Shown here: positions 35,127-44,233 of the stretch, in pieces | Position numbering within the stretch: position 1 is the stretch's first letter | How the letters are laid out: each line of letters starts with the position of its first letter | NCBI RefSeq assembly: GCF_039527675.1 | Contig: NZ_BAAAKI010000004.1 | Location: forward strand, 124,001-188,000 | Origin: Luteococcus sanguinis | GTDB lineage: Bacteria > Actinomycetota > Actinomycetes > Propionibacteriales > Propionibacteriaceae | DNA length: 64,000 nt | Reading direction: 5' to 3' | Notes under the pieces: generated by a model | What the model was told of the DNA's origin: nothing | Databases searched by the model: none | Seen by the model: the letters and a program-made list of their open reading frames with translations, nothing else | Program-made: the position numbers and the translations under genes

Positions 35127-36560
35127 ATGACCGTGCCGAATGTGCTCGCCAACCGCTACGCGTCCACCGAGATGCGCGAGATCTGGTCGCCCGAGGCGAA
35201 GGTCGTGATGGAGCGCGAGCTGTGGCTCGCCGTCCTCGAGGCCCAGCGGGACCTGGGGATCGACTTTGGCGGCGACGACGCCCAGCAGGTCATCGACGAC
35301 TACCGCGCGCACCTGTCCGAGGTCGACCTGGGCAGCATCGACGCTCGCGAGCGCGTCACCCGTCACGACGTCAAGGCCCGCATCGAGGAGTTCAACGACC
35401 TGGCCGGCCACGAGCACGTCCACAAGGGCATGACCTCACGCGACCTCACCGAGAACATCGAACAGCACCAGGTGCTGCGCTCGCTGCAGCTCGTCCGCGC
35501 GCGCATCGTCACCGCGCTCGCCATGACCAGCGAGCTGGCGGTCAAGTACGCCGAGCAACCAGTAACCGGTCGCTCCCACAACGTCGCCGCGCAGGTCACC
35601 ACCTTGGGCAAGCGGCTCGCGTCCGCCGCCGACGAACTGCTCGTCGCCCACGCCCGCGTCAGCGAACTCATCGACCGCTACCCGGCCCGCGGCATCAAGG
35701 GCCCGATGGGCACCGCGCAGGACATGCTCGACCTGCTGGACGGCGACACCGCCAAGCTCGACCAGCTCGAGACGCGCGTGGTCAGCGCCCTGGGCTTCGC
35801 CCAGCGCCTCGACTCGGTCGGCCAGGTCTACCCGCGCAGCCTCGACTTCGACGTCCTGTCTGCCCTCTACCAGGTCTCGACCGGGCCCTCCTCGCTCTGC
35901 ACCACCCTGCGCCTGATGGCCGGCAACGAACTGGTCACCGAGGGCTTCAAGCCCGGCCAGGTCGGATCGTCCGCGATGCCGCACAAGATGAACGCCCGCT
36001 CCTGCGAGCGCGTCAACGGTTTCAACGTCATCCTGCGCGGCTATGTCGCGATGGGCGAGGGCCTGTCGGGGGTGCAGTGGAATGAGGGCGACGTCTCCTG
36101 CTCGGTCGTGCGCCGCGTCGCGCTCCCGGACGCCTTCTTCGCGCTCGACGGCATGTTCGAGACCTTCTTGACGGTGCTGGGTGATTTCGGAGCCTTCGAG
36201 GCTGTCATTGACGCCGAACTGGAGCGCTACCTGCCCTTCCTCACCACCACCAAGGTGCTGATGGCCGCCGTCCGCAAGGGGACGGGACGTGAGGAGGCGC
36301 ACGAGGCGATCAAGGAGAACGCCGTGGCCGTCGCGCTGGAGATGCGCGAGACCGGACGCCGCGACAACGACCTGTTCGCCCGCCTCGCCACCGACGAGCG
36401 CCTCGGCCTGACCGCCGACGAGCTCGCCGCCCTGGTCAGCGCGCCGATGGAACTCACCGGCGACGCAACCGGCCAGGTCGCCCGCGTGGCGGCCAAGGTC
36501 GCGGTGCTGACCGAGGCCGACCCCGAGGCTGCCGCATACCGTCCCGGTTCGGTGCTCTGA
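35127..36560 (+). CDS. purB: Adenylosuccinate lyase
   Basis: Lyase of 477 residues acting twice in purine synthesis (SAICAR to AICAR; adenylosuccinate to AMP). Fumarase/aspartase-superfamily signature GSSAMPHKMNARSCERV near 285-300, catalytic His in TGRSHNVAAQ, and HKGMTSRDLTEN. AGGAG seven bases before the ATG, inside the end of purD: purD and purB form an operon. Full length. Confidence 0.95.
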   Translation: MTVPNVLANRYASTEMREIWSPEAKVVMERELWLAVLEAQRDLGIDFGGDDAQQVIDDYRAHLSEVDLGSIDARERVTRHDVKARIEEFNDLAGHEHVHKGMTSRDLTENIEQHQVLRSLQLVRARIVTALAMTSELAVKYAEQPVTGRSHNVAAQVTTLGKRLASAADELLVAHARVSELIDRYPARGIKGPMGTAQDMLDLLDGDTAKLDQLETRVVSALGFAQRLDSVGQVYPRSLDFDVLSALYQVSTGPSSLCTTLRLMAGNELVTEGFKPGQVGSSAMPHKMNARSCERVNGFNVILRGYVAMGEGLSGVQWNEGDVSCSVVRRVALPDAFFALDGMFETFLTVLGDFGAFEAVIDAELERYLPFLTTTKVLMAAVRKGTGREEAHEAIKENAVAVALEMRETGRRDNDLFARLATDERLGLTADELAALVSAPMELTGDATGQVARVAAKVAVLTEADPEAAAYRPGSVL

Positions 36561-36584
36561 GGCACGCCCGCACACCCGGTCCAG

Positions 36585-36590
36585 TAGGTT
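36585..36590 (+). promoter_or_regulatory. -10 of the PfkB kinase gene
   Basis: TAGGTT, seven bases before the ATG at 36598. Confidence 0.45.
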
Positions 36591-36597
36591 TCCCGGC

Positions 36598-37459
36598 ATG
36601 GGAGCTGTCTGCTTGGGGCTGACGAACCTGGACCTCGTCCAGCGCGTGTCCAACCCGCCCGAGATCGGCCGCAAGCAGGTCGTCGAGTTCACCGAGTTGT
36701 GCGCCGGAGGCCCGGCCGCCAATGCGGCAATCACCGCCGCGGCCCTGCTCGGGGAGTGCACGCTCATCACCGGCCTGGGTGCGAGCCCTGCAGCGGAGCT
36801 GTGCCGCGCCGACCTCACCGCGCACGGCGTCCGCGTCCTCGACCTCGCGCCGGCCGGCTGGCAGCTGCCCACCTCGGCCTGCGTCATCACCCCCGACGGC
36901 GAGCGCACCGTCTTCAGCCAGTCGGCCCTGGGTTCCAGGCTGCAACTCAGCGACCGGGCGCGCGAGGCGCTCGCGTACGCCGACGCGCTGCTGCTGGACG
37001 GGCACCACCCGGTCGCAGCCGGGATGGCCATCGGTCTGGTCGCCGACGGCGACTGTGTCACCCTGCTGGACGCGGGGTCGGTCAAACCGGCCGCGGAGAG
37101 CTGGCTCAGTTGGCTGGACGTCGTGGCCGGCTCGGCCGACTACGCCAGCGGTCTGGGCACCGATCTGGACGGCGCCCTCGCCCATGTCGTCGACGCGGGG
37201 GCAACGGCGGCGGTGATGACCGATGGCCCGCGCGAGGTGATCTGGTGCCACCCCACCGGAGCCGGACGAGTCGTGCCGCCAGCGGTGGAGGCGATCGACA
37301 CCCTCGGCGCCGGGGACGCCTTCCACGGCGCACTGCTGGCCGGACTGCTCACCCACGACGGGGACCTTGGCGAAGCCGTGCAAATGGCCGTGGTGACCGC
37401 ATCGACGCNNNNNNNNNNNNNNNNNNNNNNNNNNNTGGCTGGCGCAGCTCAGGGTCTAG
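36598..37459 (+). CDS. PfkB-family carbohydrate kinase (interrupted by assembly gap)
   Basis: Sugar or nucleoside kinase. N-terminus AVCLGLTNLDLVQRV; GGPAANAAITAAALLG is PfkB signature 1-like; DTLGAGDAFHGALLAGL (about 237-253) is signature 2 with the catalytic Asp. After 27 N the sequence TGG CTG GCG CAG CTC AGG GTC TAG encodes WLAQLRV-stop, a normal PfkB ending, but in a frame one base off, so the true gap is probably 26 or 29 bases and the gene intact. Substrate unknown. Confidence 0.75.
37409..37435. other. Assembly gap (27 N) inside the PfkB gene
   Basis: Undetermined bases close to the 3' end of the kinase gene, directly before a tandem repeat. Frame analysis says the real length is not 27. 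Confidence 0.95.
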
Positions 37460-37470
37460 CCCAGAAGAAC

Positions 37471-37570
37471 GTCCGACTCGGTACAGCGTTCTCGGTACAG
37501 CGTCCGACTCGGTACAGCGTTCTCGGTACAGCGTCCGACTCGGTACAGCGTTCTCGGTACAGCGTCCGGC
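37471..37570. repeat. 31-bp tandem repeat between convergent genes
   Basis: Units start at 37471, 37502 and 37533, with a partial at 37564. Each contains two near-copies of CTCGGTACAGCGT. The last partial abuts the stop codon of the GH13 gene. Confidence 0.93.
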
Positions 37571-39352
37571 TCAGCCCTGCCAGGAGTAGACGAGTACCGA
37601 GTAGGGCGCCAGGTCGACGGCGGCTGAGTAGGCGTAGCCGTCCTGGTCATCATCCTCGGCCACCAGGTCGAAGGCCTGGCCGACGCCGAAGGAGTCGGAG
37701 TAGAGCTTCGCGTCGGAGTTGAGCTGCAACTTCCAGGTGCCGCCCGCGGGCAGGCCGATCCGGTAGCCGCCGCGCATCTCGCCTGACCAGTTCATCACCA
37801 CCACGACGTCGTCCCCGGTGCCGTGCTCCTTCCAGCGGTGCCAGGCGATGACCTTGAAGTCGTCGTTGGTGTGGAAGACGTTGAAGCCCTGACCGGACAG
37901 GCCGCGGGTCTCGTCGGTCCAGTTGCGGCGCAGCCGGATGAGGTCGCGGTGCAGGGCCACGATGCCGGGGTAGGTGTCATTCAGTGTCCAGTCCAGCGGA
38001 CGGTCGTCGGAGAAGAAGCCGCCCTGCATGAACTCCTGACCCTGGAAGAGCATCGGTATGCCCGGGCTGGTCAGCGTGACGGCAGCACCCAGGGTGGTGC
38101 GCTTCTGGGCGTGCCAGCCCTGCTGGTCGTGGGGGTTGATGTCGGTCACCGAGCGGGCCTTGCCGTTGGCGACCTCGTCATGGCTCTCGGTGTAGATCAC
38201 ACGACGGAAGGCCTCGGCGTCGTAGATGTGCCCGATGGCACCAGCGATGTCGGCCATCGAACGGTCGGAGTCCTGGAAGGCACCCATCGCCGCACGCAGC
38301 GGGTGCACGAAACCGGCGTCCCACTGGGAGTGGAAGGCCGCCTGGCCCTCCTCCGCGCCGACCAGGTCGGGGTTGGAGTGCATGTCCTCGGCGATCAGGA
38401 TCTTCCCCGGGAACTTGGCCCGGATGTCCTGGTTGATCCAGGTCATGAGGCTCCAGCCCTCGGGGATGTCGTCGAAACCGCCCTTCGCAGTGCGGATGTA
38501 GACCGTCATGTCGTAGCGCAGGCCGTCGGCGTGGTAGTCCTCCAGCCACATCATCGCGTTGTCGTGGATGTACTGGCGCACCTCGCCGCGTCCGTAGTCG
38601 GGACGGGTGTCACCCCACGGCGTGGACGAGCGCCAGTCGTTGTAGAAGTAGATGCCGCCCTTGTCGTTTTCGCCCCACCCGTCGAAGCGCCACAGGTCGA
38701 GGTCGCTGGGCCCGAAGTGGTTGTAGACGACGTCCACCAGCACCGCCAGACCGCGACGATGGCACTCGCGGATGAAGTCCTTCAGGCCATCCGGGCCGCC
38801 GTAGGCGGACTCGACGGTGAAGGGGTGCGCCGGGTTGTAACCCCAGGAACGGTCGCCGGCGAACTCCATCACCGGCATCAGCTGGACGGCGTTGAAGCCC
38901 AGATCGATGATGTGGTCGAGGCGTTGGAGTACCGAGTCGAAATTGCCCAGCGCACCGTCGCCGGGGGAGTTGAACGAACCGACGTGTAGCTCGTAGATCA
39001 CCAACTCGTTGTGCGGAGGGCACGCGAAGGAGTCGCCCTGCCAGTCGTAGGCGGAGTGGTCGACGACCACCGAGTTGCCCACGGAGTTGGTGACGCGGCG
39101 CGCATAGGGATCGTTCCGGTCGAACCAGTCGTCCCCATTGCGCAGGTGGTACTTGTACTCCTGCCCGGCCCTGGCGCCGTCCACGACGCCGTACCAGTAG
39201 CCATTGCCCTCGTCGGTCAGCGGGTTGGCGTCCTCACTCCAGCCGTTGAAGTCACCCTTGACGGTGACGGCCTGGGCGTTGGGAGCCCACACCCGGAAGG
39301 CGACTCCCTGGTCGAAGGGAATCGCACCCATCCCGGCGAGCTGCGCTGTCAT
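37571..39352 (-). CDS. GH13 alpha-glucan enzyme with CBM48 (branching-enzyme-like)
   Basis: Cytoplasmic glycosidase of 593 residues: an N-terminal CBM48-type domain (about 10-95; FRVWAPNAQAVTVKGDFNGW), then a GH13 barrel. Catalytic residues visible: Asp281 in DGLRYDMTVY, Glu322 in IAEDMH, Asp392 in TESHDEV. A C-terminal beta domain follows. Shorter than typical GlgB (about 700) and with a different nucleophile context, so it may be an amylase-like or branching-type member acting on glycogen. ATG with AGGAGG six bases upstream. Transcribed away from the HTH gene. Confidence 0.85.
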   Translation of the reverse strand: MTAQLAGMGAIPFDQGVAFRVWAPNAQAVTVKGDFNGWSEDANPLTDEGNGYWYGVVDGARAGQEYKYHLRNGDDWFDRNDPYARRVTNSVGNSVVVDHSAYDWQGDSFACPPHNELVIYELHVGSFNSPGDGALGNFDSVLQRLDHIIDLGFNAVQLMPVMEFAGDRSWGYNPAHPFTVESAYGGPDGLKDFIRECHRRGLAVLVDVVYNHFGPSDLDLWRFDGWGENDKGGIYFYNDWRSSTPWGDTRPDYGRGEVRQYIHDNAMMWLEDYHADGLRYDMTVYIRTAKGGFDDIPEGWSLMTWINQDIRAKFPGKILIAEDMHSNPDLVGAEEGQAAFHSQWDAGFVHPLRAAMGAFQDSDRSMADIAGAIGHIYDAEAFRRVIYTESHDEVANGKARSVTDINPHDQQGWHAQKRTTLGAAVTLTSPGIPMLFQGQEFMQGGFFSDDRPLDWTLNDTYPGIVALHRDLIRLRRNWTDETRGLSGQGFNVFHTNDDFKVIAWHRWKEHGTGDDVVVVMNWSGEMRGGYRIGLPAGGTWKLQLNSDAKLYSDSFGVGQAFDLVAEDDDQDGYAYSAAVDLAPYSVLVYSWQG

Positions 39353-39481
39353 GTGTCCTCCTGTTTGTTGGCCTGCACGCAGACGATAGCGGTCCCGCCG
39401 GTGGGCGGCCTGTCGGCTCGGTCACAACCAACTAGGGTGGTTCGGGTCAGCTGACTGGATGTCTTCAGGAGGTGAGGAAGC

Positions 39482-40357
39482 GTGCCTGGGCACGAAAGCT
39501 TCGCCACCCTGCTCACGGACGCGATCCGAGCGCGCGGGCTCACGCTTGAGCGGATCAGGCACCGCCTCGACGAAATGGGCATCACCGTCAGCGTCGCCAC
39601 CTTGAGCTACTGGCAGAACGGACGCTCGCAGCCGACCCGCGCCAACAGCCAGTACATCATCGCGGCACTGGAGCACGTGCTCGAGGTGCCTCCCGGTCAT
39701 CTCAGCTCGGCGGCCCCCGCGCAGCCCACGCGCCGCCGCTGGAGGCCGGCGGCCGCAAAGAGCCTGCCCGAGGTGGTCGAACAGCTGTTGCAGAGCCAGG
39801 GCCTGTCGGCGGAAGCGCTGAAGAAGCTGTCCACCCATGTCAGCCTCAAGGTCGGCCGGGACCGCACCGAGAGTTCAGAATTGGTGCGCAATGTCGTCCA
39901 GTGCGTCGCCGACGGCACCGACCGTTTCCCTCTGGTCGCGACCGTGGACCGATCGGCCGGTGAGGCGGCGCAGACCATCGAAGGCCTGGGCAGCTGCAGG
40001 GTGGGGACGGTCTACGAGGTTCCCGAACACAACCTGGTGCTAACCGAGATGATGCTGCCGCGCCCGCTGCGCCAGGGCGAGCTGGTGATGTACGAGTACA
40101 TGACCAGCTGGACCCAGGGCCACGAACCCGCCACCGCGCTCCAGCTCGCCACCTCCAAGTTGAACGAGTTGGTGCTGGAGGTGCAGTTCGAGAGCCGGGA
40201 CCTGCCGCGACGAATCATCGGGTACAGCCGCGGCCTGGACGAGGATCTGGGCTTCGAGACGCCCGACGCCGTCGCAGTGAGGGCACCCTGCGGCCTGGCG
40301 CAACTGGTGCGCCTGGACGTGCCGGTCGGGATCCACAGCCTGCTGTGGGAGTGGTGA
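39482..40357 (+). CDS. HTH (XRE-like) protein of unknown function
   Basis: 291 residues. Residues about 5-70 look like a lambda-repressor-type HTH (LTLERIRHRLDEMGITVSVA, LSYWQNGRSQPTR), and the remainder has no recognised domain or membrane helix; residues about 150-290 are beta-rich. GTG start with a strong AGGAGGTGAGG. Sits 18 bp before purC, which has its own -10. Similar long XRE proteins occur in actinobacteria, but targets are unknown. Confidence 0.7.
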   Translation: MPGHESFATLLTDAIRARGLTLERIRHRLDEMGITVSVATLSYWQNGRSQPTRANSQYIIAALEHVLEVPPGHLSSAAPAQPTRRRWRPAAAKSLPEVVEQLLQSQGLSAEALKKLSTHVSLKVGRDRTESSELVRNVVQCVADGTDRFPLVATVDRSAGEAAQTIEGLGSCRVGTVYEVPEHNLVLTEMMLPRPLRQGELVMYEYMTSWTQGHEPATALQLATSKLNELVLEVQFESRDLPRRIIGYSRGLDEDLGFETPDAVAVRAPCGLAQLVRLDVPVGIHSLLWEW

Positions 40358-40363
40358 GCCCAC

Positions 40364-40369
40364 TAGGCT
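40364..40369 (+). promoter_or_regulatory. -10 of purC
   Basis: TAGGCT, six bases before the GTG at 40376. Confidence 0.5.
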
Positions 40370-40375
40370 GGCCCG

Positions 40376-41257
40376 GTGAGCCAGTACGAATCCCTTGGTC
40401 TGCCGTTGATCCACGCCGGAAAGGTGCGTGAACTGTACGCGCTCGAGGGCACCGGGAAGGGTGAACCCGCCCGGATGCTGATGGTCGCCACCGACAACAT
40501 CTCGGCCTTCGACTTCGTCCTCGACAAGCCAATTCCCGGCAAGGGCGTCGTGCTCACCCAGCTGAGCCGGTGGTGGTTCGACCAGCTCCACGACATCGTC
40601 GACAACCACGTCGTCTCCACCGACGTCCCCGAGCAGGTCGCTGGACGCGCGATCGTGTGCGAGAAACTCGAGATGATCCCGGTCGAGTGCGTCGCCCGCG
40701 GCTACCTGTCCGGGTCGGGATGGGCGGAGTACCAGCAGACCCGCTCCGTGTGCGGGGTGCCGCTGCCCGAGGGCCTGCACGACGGCTCCCGGCTGCCGGA
40801 ACCGATCTTCACCCCCGCCACCAAGGCTGCTGTCGGCGAGCACGACGAGAACGTCGACTTCGAGACCATGGTCGCCCAGGTCGGACGTGAGACCGGCGAG
40901 GCCATTCGTGCGCTGACCCTGGACGTGTATGCCCGCGCCGAGCAGATCGCCCGCGAGCGCGGCATCATCCTGGCCGACACCAAGTTCGAGTTCGGACGAC
41001 GTGCCGACGGCACGATCGTGCTGGGCGACGAGGTGCTCACCCCCGACTCGTCCCGGTTCTGGGATGTCGAGGCCTGGCAGGCCGGACGACTGGACAGCTT
41101 CGACAAGCAGCCCGTCCGCGACTGGCTCGCCAACGAGTCCGGCTGGGACCGCGGCAGCGACACCCCGCCGCCCTCGCTCCCGGACGAGGTCGTCACCGCG
41201 GCCGCCGAGCGCTACCGGGAGGCCTACCGCCGTCTGGTCGGAACAGAGCTCGCTTGA
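40376..41257 (+). CDS. purC: SAICAR synthetase
   Basis: Phosphoribosylaminoimidazole-succinocarboxamide synthase of 293 residues. N-terminal HAGKVRELYAL, the ISAFDFVLDKPIPGKG loop, IPVECVARGYLSGSGW and LADTKFEFG with DEVLTPDSSRFW are family hallmarks. Leaderless GTG. The TGA overlaps the TTG of the adenosine deaminase gene as TTGA, linking synthesis and salvage in one operon. Confidence 0.95.
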   Translation: MSQYESLGLPLIHAGKVRELYALEGTGKGEPARMLMVATDNISAFDFVLDKPIPGKGVVLTQLSRWWFDQLHDIVDNHVVSTDVPEQVAGRAIVCEKLEMIPVECVARGYLSGSGWAEYQQTRSVCGVPLPEGLHDGSRLPEPIFTPATKAAVGEHDENVDFETMVAQVGRETGEAIRALTLDVYARAEQIARERGIILADTKFEFGRRADGTIVLGDEVLTPDSSRFWDVEAWQAGRLDSFDKQPVRDWLANESGWDRGSDTPPPSLPDEVVTAAAERYREAYRRLVGTELA

Positions 41258-42288
41258 CGGGTCGCGACCTGGACGCGCTGCCCAAGGCGCACCTGCACCT
41301 GCACTTCACCGGTTCGATGAGCATCCCGACGCTGGTGCAGTTGGCCGAGCACGAGGGCGTCGAGCTGCCCGAACGGCTGACCGACGACATCGCCGGGGAG
41401 GTGCCGATGGACCTGCGCGGCTGGTTCCGGTTCCAGCGCAGCTATGACCGGGCGCGTTCAGTGGTGCGCGGCGAATGGGGCTTGCGCACGATCATCCGGC
41501 AGGCGGCGCGCGAGGACGCGGCGGAGGGCTCGCGGCGGTTGGAGATCCAGGTGGATCCGTCCAGCTACGGCGAGAACGTCGGCGGCCCGGCCGGGGCGCT
41601 GGAGATCATCTGTGACGAGGCGCGGCTGGCCTCGGCCGAGGAGGGCACGCAGGTGGCGGTGGTCGTGGCTGCCAGCCGCACCCACCACCCGCTGGATGCG
41701 CGCGGCCTGGCCCGGCTGGCGGCGAAACATGCCGGCGAGGGTCCGGGCGACGTGGTCGCCTTCGGCCTGAGCAATGACGAGACGCGTGGAAGCACGCCCG
41801 ACTGGGAGCCTGCCTTCCGGATCGCCGCGAAGGCCGGGCTGGCATCCGTCCCGCACGGTGGTGAGCTGCGCGGTGCCGACCACCTGCGGGAGGTCGTCGA
41901 CTTCCTGCACCCCACCCGGATCGGGCACGGCGTGAGGGCGGTTGAGGACGAGGCACTGTTGGCCGAACTCGCCGAGCGCTCGATCGCGCTGGAGGTGAAC
42001 CCTGCGTCCAACCTCAAGCTCGGCGTCTACGAGCACCCCGACCTGGTGCCGCTGCGGCGGCTGGTCGACTCGGGTGTGCTGGTGGCCCTCGGGGCGGACG
42101 ACCCGCTGATCTTCCTCAGCCGGCTCACCGACCAGTACCGCTTCGCGCGGGAGGTGCACGGCTTCTCCGACGCGGAACTGGCCGGCCTGGCCCGCTCGTC
42201 GATCTGGGCGAGCCTCGCCAGCCCGTCCGACAAGGAGCGCTGGGTAGCCGAGGTGGACGACTGGCTGGCCGCCCCCGTCGCTGACTGA
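41254..42288 (+). CDS. add: Adenosine deaminase family protein
   Basis: Amidohydrolase of 344 residues. Zinc and catalytic residues visible: His13 and His15 in HLHLHFTGS, His201 and Glu204 in PHGGE, His225 in RIGHG, Asp282-Asp283 in GADDP. The NPASNLKLGVYE segment is typical. Converts adenosine or a related purine to inosine. TTG start, set by the four-base overlap with purC; no other ribosome site. The family also has members acting on adenine or other bases, so the substrate is inferred. Confidence 0.85.
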   Translation: MTGRDLDALPKAHLHLHFTGSMSIPTLVQLAEHEGVELPERLTDDIAGEVPMDLRGWFRFQRSYDRARSVVRGEWGLRTIIRQAAREDAAEGSRRLEIQVDPSSYGENVGGPAGALEIICDEARLASAEEGTQVAVVVAASRTHHPLDARGLARLAAKHAGEGPGDVVAFGLSNDETRGSTPDWEPAFRIAAKAGLASVPHGGELRGADHLREVVDFLHPTRIGHGVRAVEDEALLAELAERSIALEVNPASNLKLGVYEHPDLVPLRRLVDSGVLVALGADDPLIFLSRLTDQYRFAREVHGFSDAELAGLARSSIWASLASPSDKERWVAEVDDWLAAPVAD

Positions 42289-42304
42289 GCGCTTGGACAG
42301 AAGG

Positions 42305-43219
42305 TCAGGCCCATCCCAGCAGCCCCAGCCCAGCCAGGACGAGCACCAGCCCCAGCCCCATCACCGCGGTGAAGGGTTCGCGCAGCACGAGGACGGCCAA
42401 CAGGTTCGCCACCATCGGCTCCGCGAGCGCGAAGGTGGCGGCCTGGGCTGCGTCCACGCGCCGCATCCCCAACTGGTAGAGCATGTATGCGCCGGCGGTG
42501 GCGGCCAGGCCGAGCCAAGCGAGCACCCACAGGGAGCGGGGCTGGGAGACGAAGGAGAGGTCCTGGCCGAGCAGCGGGCCGATCAGGATGGCGCCGGCGA
42601 CGAGGAAAATGCTCGCGGTCAACGCGATCGGGTCGAGCCCTTCGACGACCAGTTCGCGGCTGGCGACGGTGTAGGTGGCGAAGAACCCACCGGCAGCCAC
42701 CGCCAGCGCCAGTCCCATGGCGTCCGGGCTGGCCACGGATCCCGCGCCCAGCACCAGCAGCGCCGCACCCGACAGCCCGACCAGGGTGGCGACCAGCCAG
42801 GCCCTGGAGGGCCGGATCCCCGTTCGTCCCCAACCGGCCAGACCGGCGACGGCCGGCGCGGTGGCGAGCATCACGAGCGTCCCGACGGCCACCCCGGCCC
42901 GGCTGACCGCCGCGAAGAAGGTCAGCTGGTAGCCCGCGACGCCGAGGCCGGCCAGCGCCAGCCAGCCCAGGTGGCCGCGACCGAAGACCTGCCGCAGCCA
43001 CGACGTTCCACGGAACAGGGCGAGGACCAACAGCGCGGTGCCCGCGATCAGCGCGCGCAGACCGCCAACAGCGACGGGGGAGGGATGCCCCGGCAGCAGC
43101 GCCTGCGAGGTGCCAGTGGTGCCCCACAGCGCGGCGCCGGCGATGGTCAGTGCCACCGCACGGGCGCGGCCTGGCTGATGGGACGCGTGCCGGGCGTTCG
43201 CGTGGTGGGGGCTGGTCAC
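42305..43219 (-). CDS. EamA-family (DMT) transporter
   Basis: Membrane protein of 304 residues with ten hydrophobic helices in two EamA repeats; the second repeat ends AEPMVANLLAVLVLREPFT, a typical DMT motif. Probably exports amino acids or other metabolites; substrate unknown. GTG start; TAGGGT eight bases upstream. Transcribed away from purS. Confidence 0.82.
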   Translation of the reverse strand: MTSPHHANARHASHQPGRARAVALTIAGAALWGTTGTSQALLPGHPSPVAVGGLRALIAGTALLVLALFRGTSWLRQVFGRGHLGWLALAGLGVAGYQLTFFAAVSRAGVAVGTLVMLATAPAVAGLAGWGRTGIRPSRAWLVATLVGLSGAALLVLGAGSVASPDAMGLALAVAAGGFFATYTVASRELVVEGLDPIALTASIFLVAGAILIGPLLGQDLSFVSQPRSLWVLAWLGLAATAGAYMLYQLGMRRVDAAQAATFALAEPMVANLLAVLVLREPFTAVMGLGLVLVLAGLGLLGWA

Positions 43220-43227
43220 ACCGAGCC

Positions 43228-43233
43228 ACCCTA
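43228..43233 (-). promoter_or_regulatory. -10 of the EamA gene
   Basis: TAGGGT on the minus strand, eight bases before the GTG at 43219. Confidence 0.4.
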
Positions 43234-43283
43234 GGCGCCCCGGTGGGTGCTGGTCGGTGGCGTTCCGGGGGGCGGGCGGCCGC

Positions 43284-43289
43284 TAGGAT
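43284..43289 (+). promoter_or_regulatory. -10 of purS
   Basis: TAGGAT, seven bases before the ATG at 43297. Confidence 0.5.
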
Positions 43290-43296
43290 CACTGCC

Positions 43297-43545
43297 ATGG
43301 CGCGAGTGATCGTTGATGTGATGCCCAAGCCCGAGATCCTGGACCCCCAGGGCAAGGCGGTGACCGGAGCCCTGCAGCGGCTGGGTTACGAGGGACTGTC
43401 CGTGCGGCAGGGCAAGCGGTTCGAGATCGAGGTCGAAGGTGAGCTCGACCAGACTCGTCTCGACCAGCTCCGCGAAGCTTCGGAAAAGCTGCTGGCCAAC
43501 ACCGTGATCGAACAGTTCGACGTCCGCGTCGACGAGGGGAACTGA
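43297..43545 (+). CDS. purS: FGAM synthase subunit PurS
   Basis: 82 residues. Small structural subunit that bridges PurL and PurQ in the three-part formylglycinamidine ribonucleotide synthase. Matches the family along its length: RVIVDVMPKPEILDPQGKAV near the start and LLANTVIEQFDV near the end. ATG chosen by length and the -10 seven bases upstream. purQ begins three bases after its stop. Confidence 0.93.
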   Translation: MARVIVDVMPKPEILDPQGKAVTGALQRLGYEGLSVRQGKRFEIEVEGELDQTRLDQLREASEKLLANTVIEQFDVRVDEGN

Positions 43546-43548
43546 GCC

Positions 43549-44226
43549 GTGGCACGCATCGGCGTGGTGACTTTCCCCGGGTCCCTCGACGACCATGACG
43601 CGCTGCGCGCGGTCGAGCTGTGCGGCGCCGAGGCGGTGCCGCTGTGGCACGCGTCCGACTCTTTGTCGGGTGTCGACGCGGTCATCCTGCCCGGCGGTTT
43701 CAGCTACGGCGACTACCTGCGCTGTGGTGCCATCGCCCGCTTCTCGCCCGTGATGACCGAGGTCATCGACGCGGCCAACAAGGGCATGCCGGTGCTGGGC
43801 ATCTGCAATGGCTTCCAGGTCTTGTGCGAGTCGCACCTGCTGCCGGGCGCGATGATCCGCAACGAGCAGCGCCACTTCGTCTGCAAGGACCAGCGGCTGC
43901 GCGTCGAGTCGTCCGACACCGTGTGGACCTGCGACTTCGCCGCCGGGGACGAGATCACGATCGTGCTCAAGAACGGCGAGGGCAACTATCAGGCCGACGA
44001 GGAGACGCTGAAGCGCCTCGAGGGCAACAACCAGGTGGTCTTCCGCTACATCGACGGCAATCCCAATGGGTCCAATCACGACATCGCCGGCATCACGAAC
44101 CACCGTGGCAATGTCGTCGGCCTGATGCCGCACCCCGAGCACAATGTCGAGGAGCTCACCGGCCCCTCGCTGGACGGGCGCAAGTTCTTCAGCTCCGTGC
44201 TCGGTTTCCTCGGCTCGCGCGTCTGA
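43549..44226 (+). CDS. purQ: FGAM synthase glutaminase subunit PurQ
   Basis: Class I glutamine amidotransferase of 225 residues supplying ammonia to PurL. Catalytic Cys86 in GICNGFQ, His195 and Glu197 in HPEH. N-terminus IGVVTFPGSLDDHDALRAVE. GTG start directly after purS. The large subunit purL is 6 kb downstream, unlike the contiguous purSQL of many Firmicutes. Confidence 0.95.
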   Translation: MARIGVVTFPGSLDDHDALRAVELCGAEAVPLWHASDSLSGVDAVILPGGFSYGDYLRCGAIARFSPVMTEVIDAANKGMPVLGICNGFQVLCESHLLPGAMIRNEQRHFVCKDQRLRVESSDTVWTCDFAAGDEITIVLKNGEGNYQADEETLKRLEGNNQVVFRYIDGNPNGSNHDIAGITNHRGNVVGLMPHPEHNVEELTGPSLDGRKFFSSVLGFLGSRV

Positions 44227-44233
44227 GGCACGC

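Noticed and set aside
37471..37722. Continuation of the PfkB frame through the gap and repeats to 37722
   Set aside because: Repetitive, low-complexity translation; the family ending WLAQLRV lies in another frame before it.
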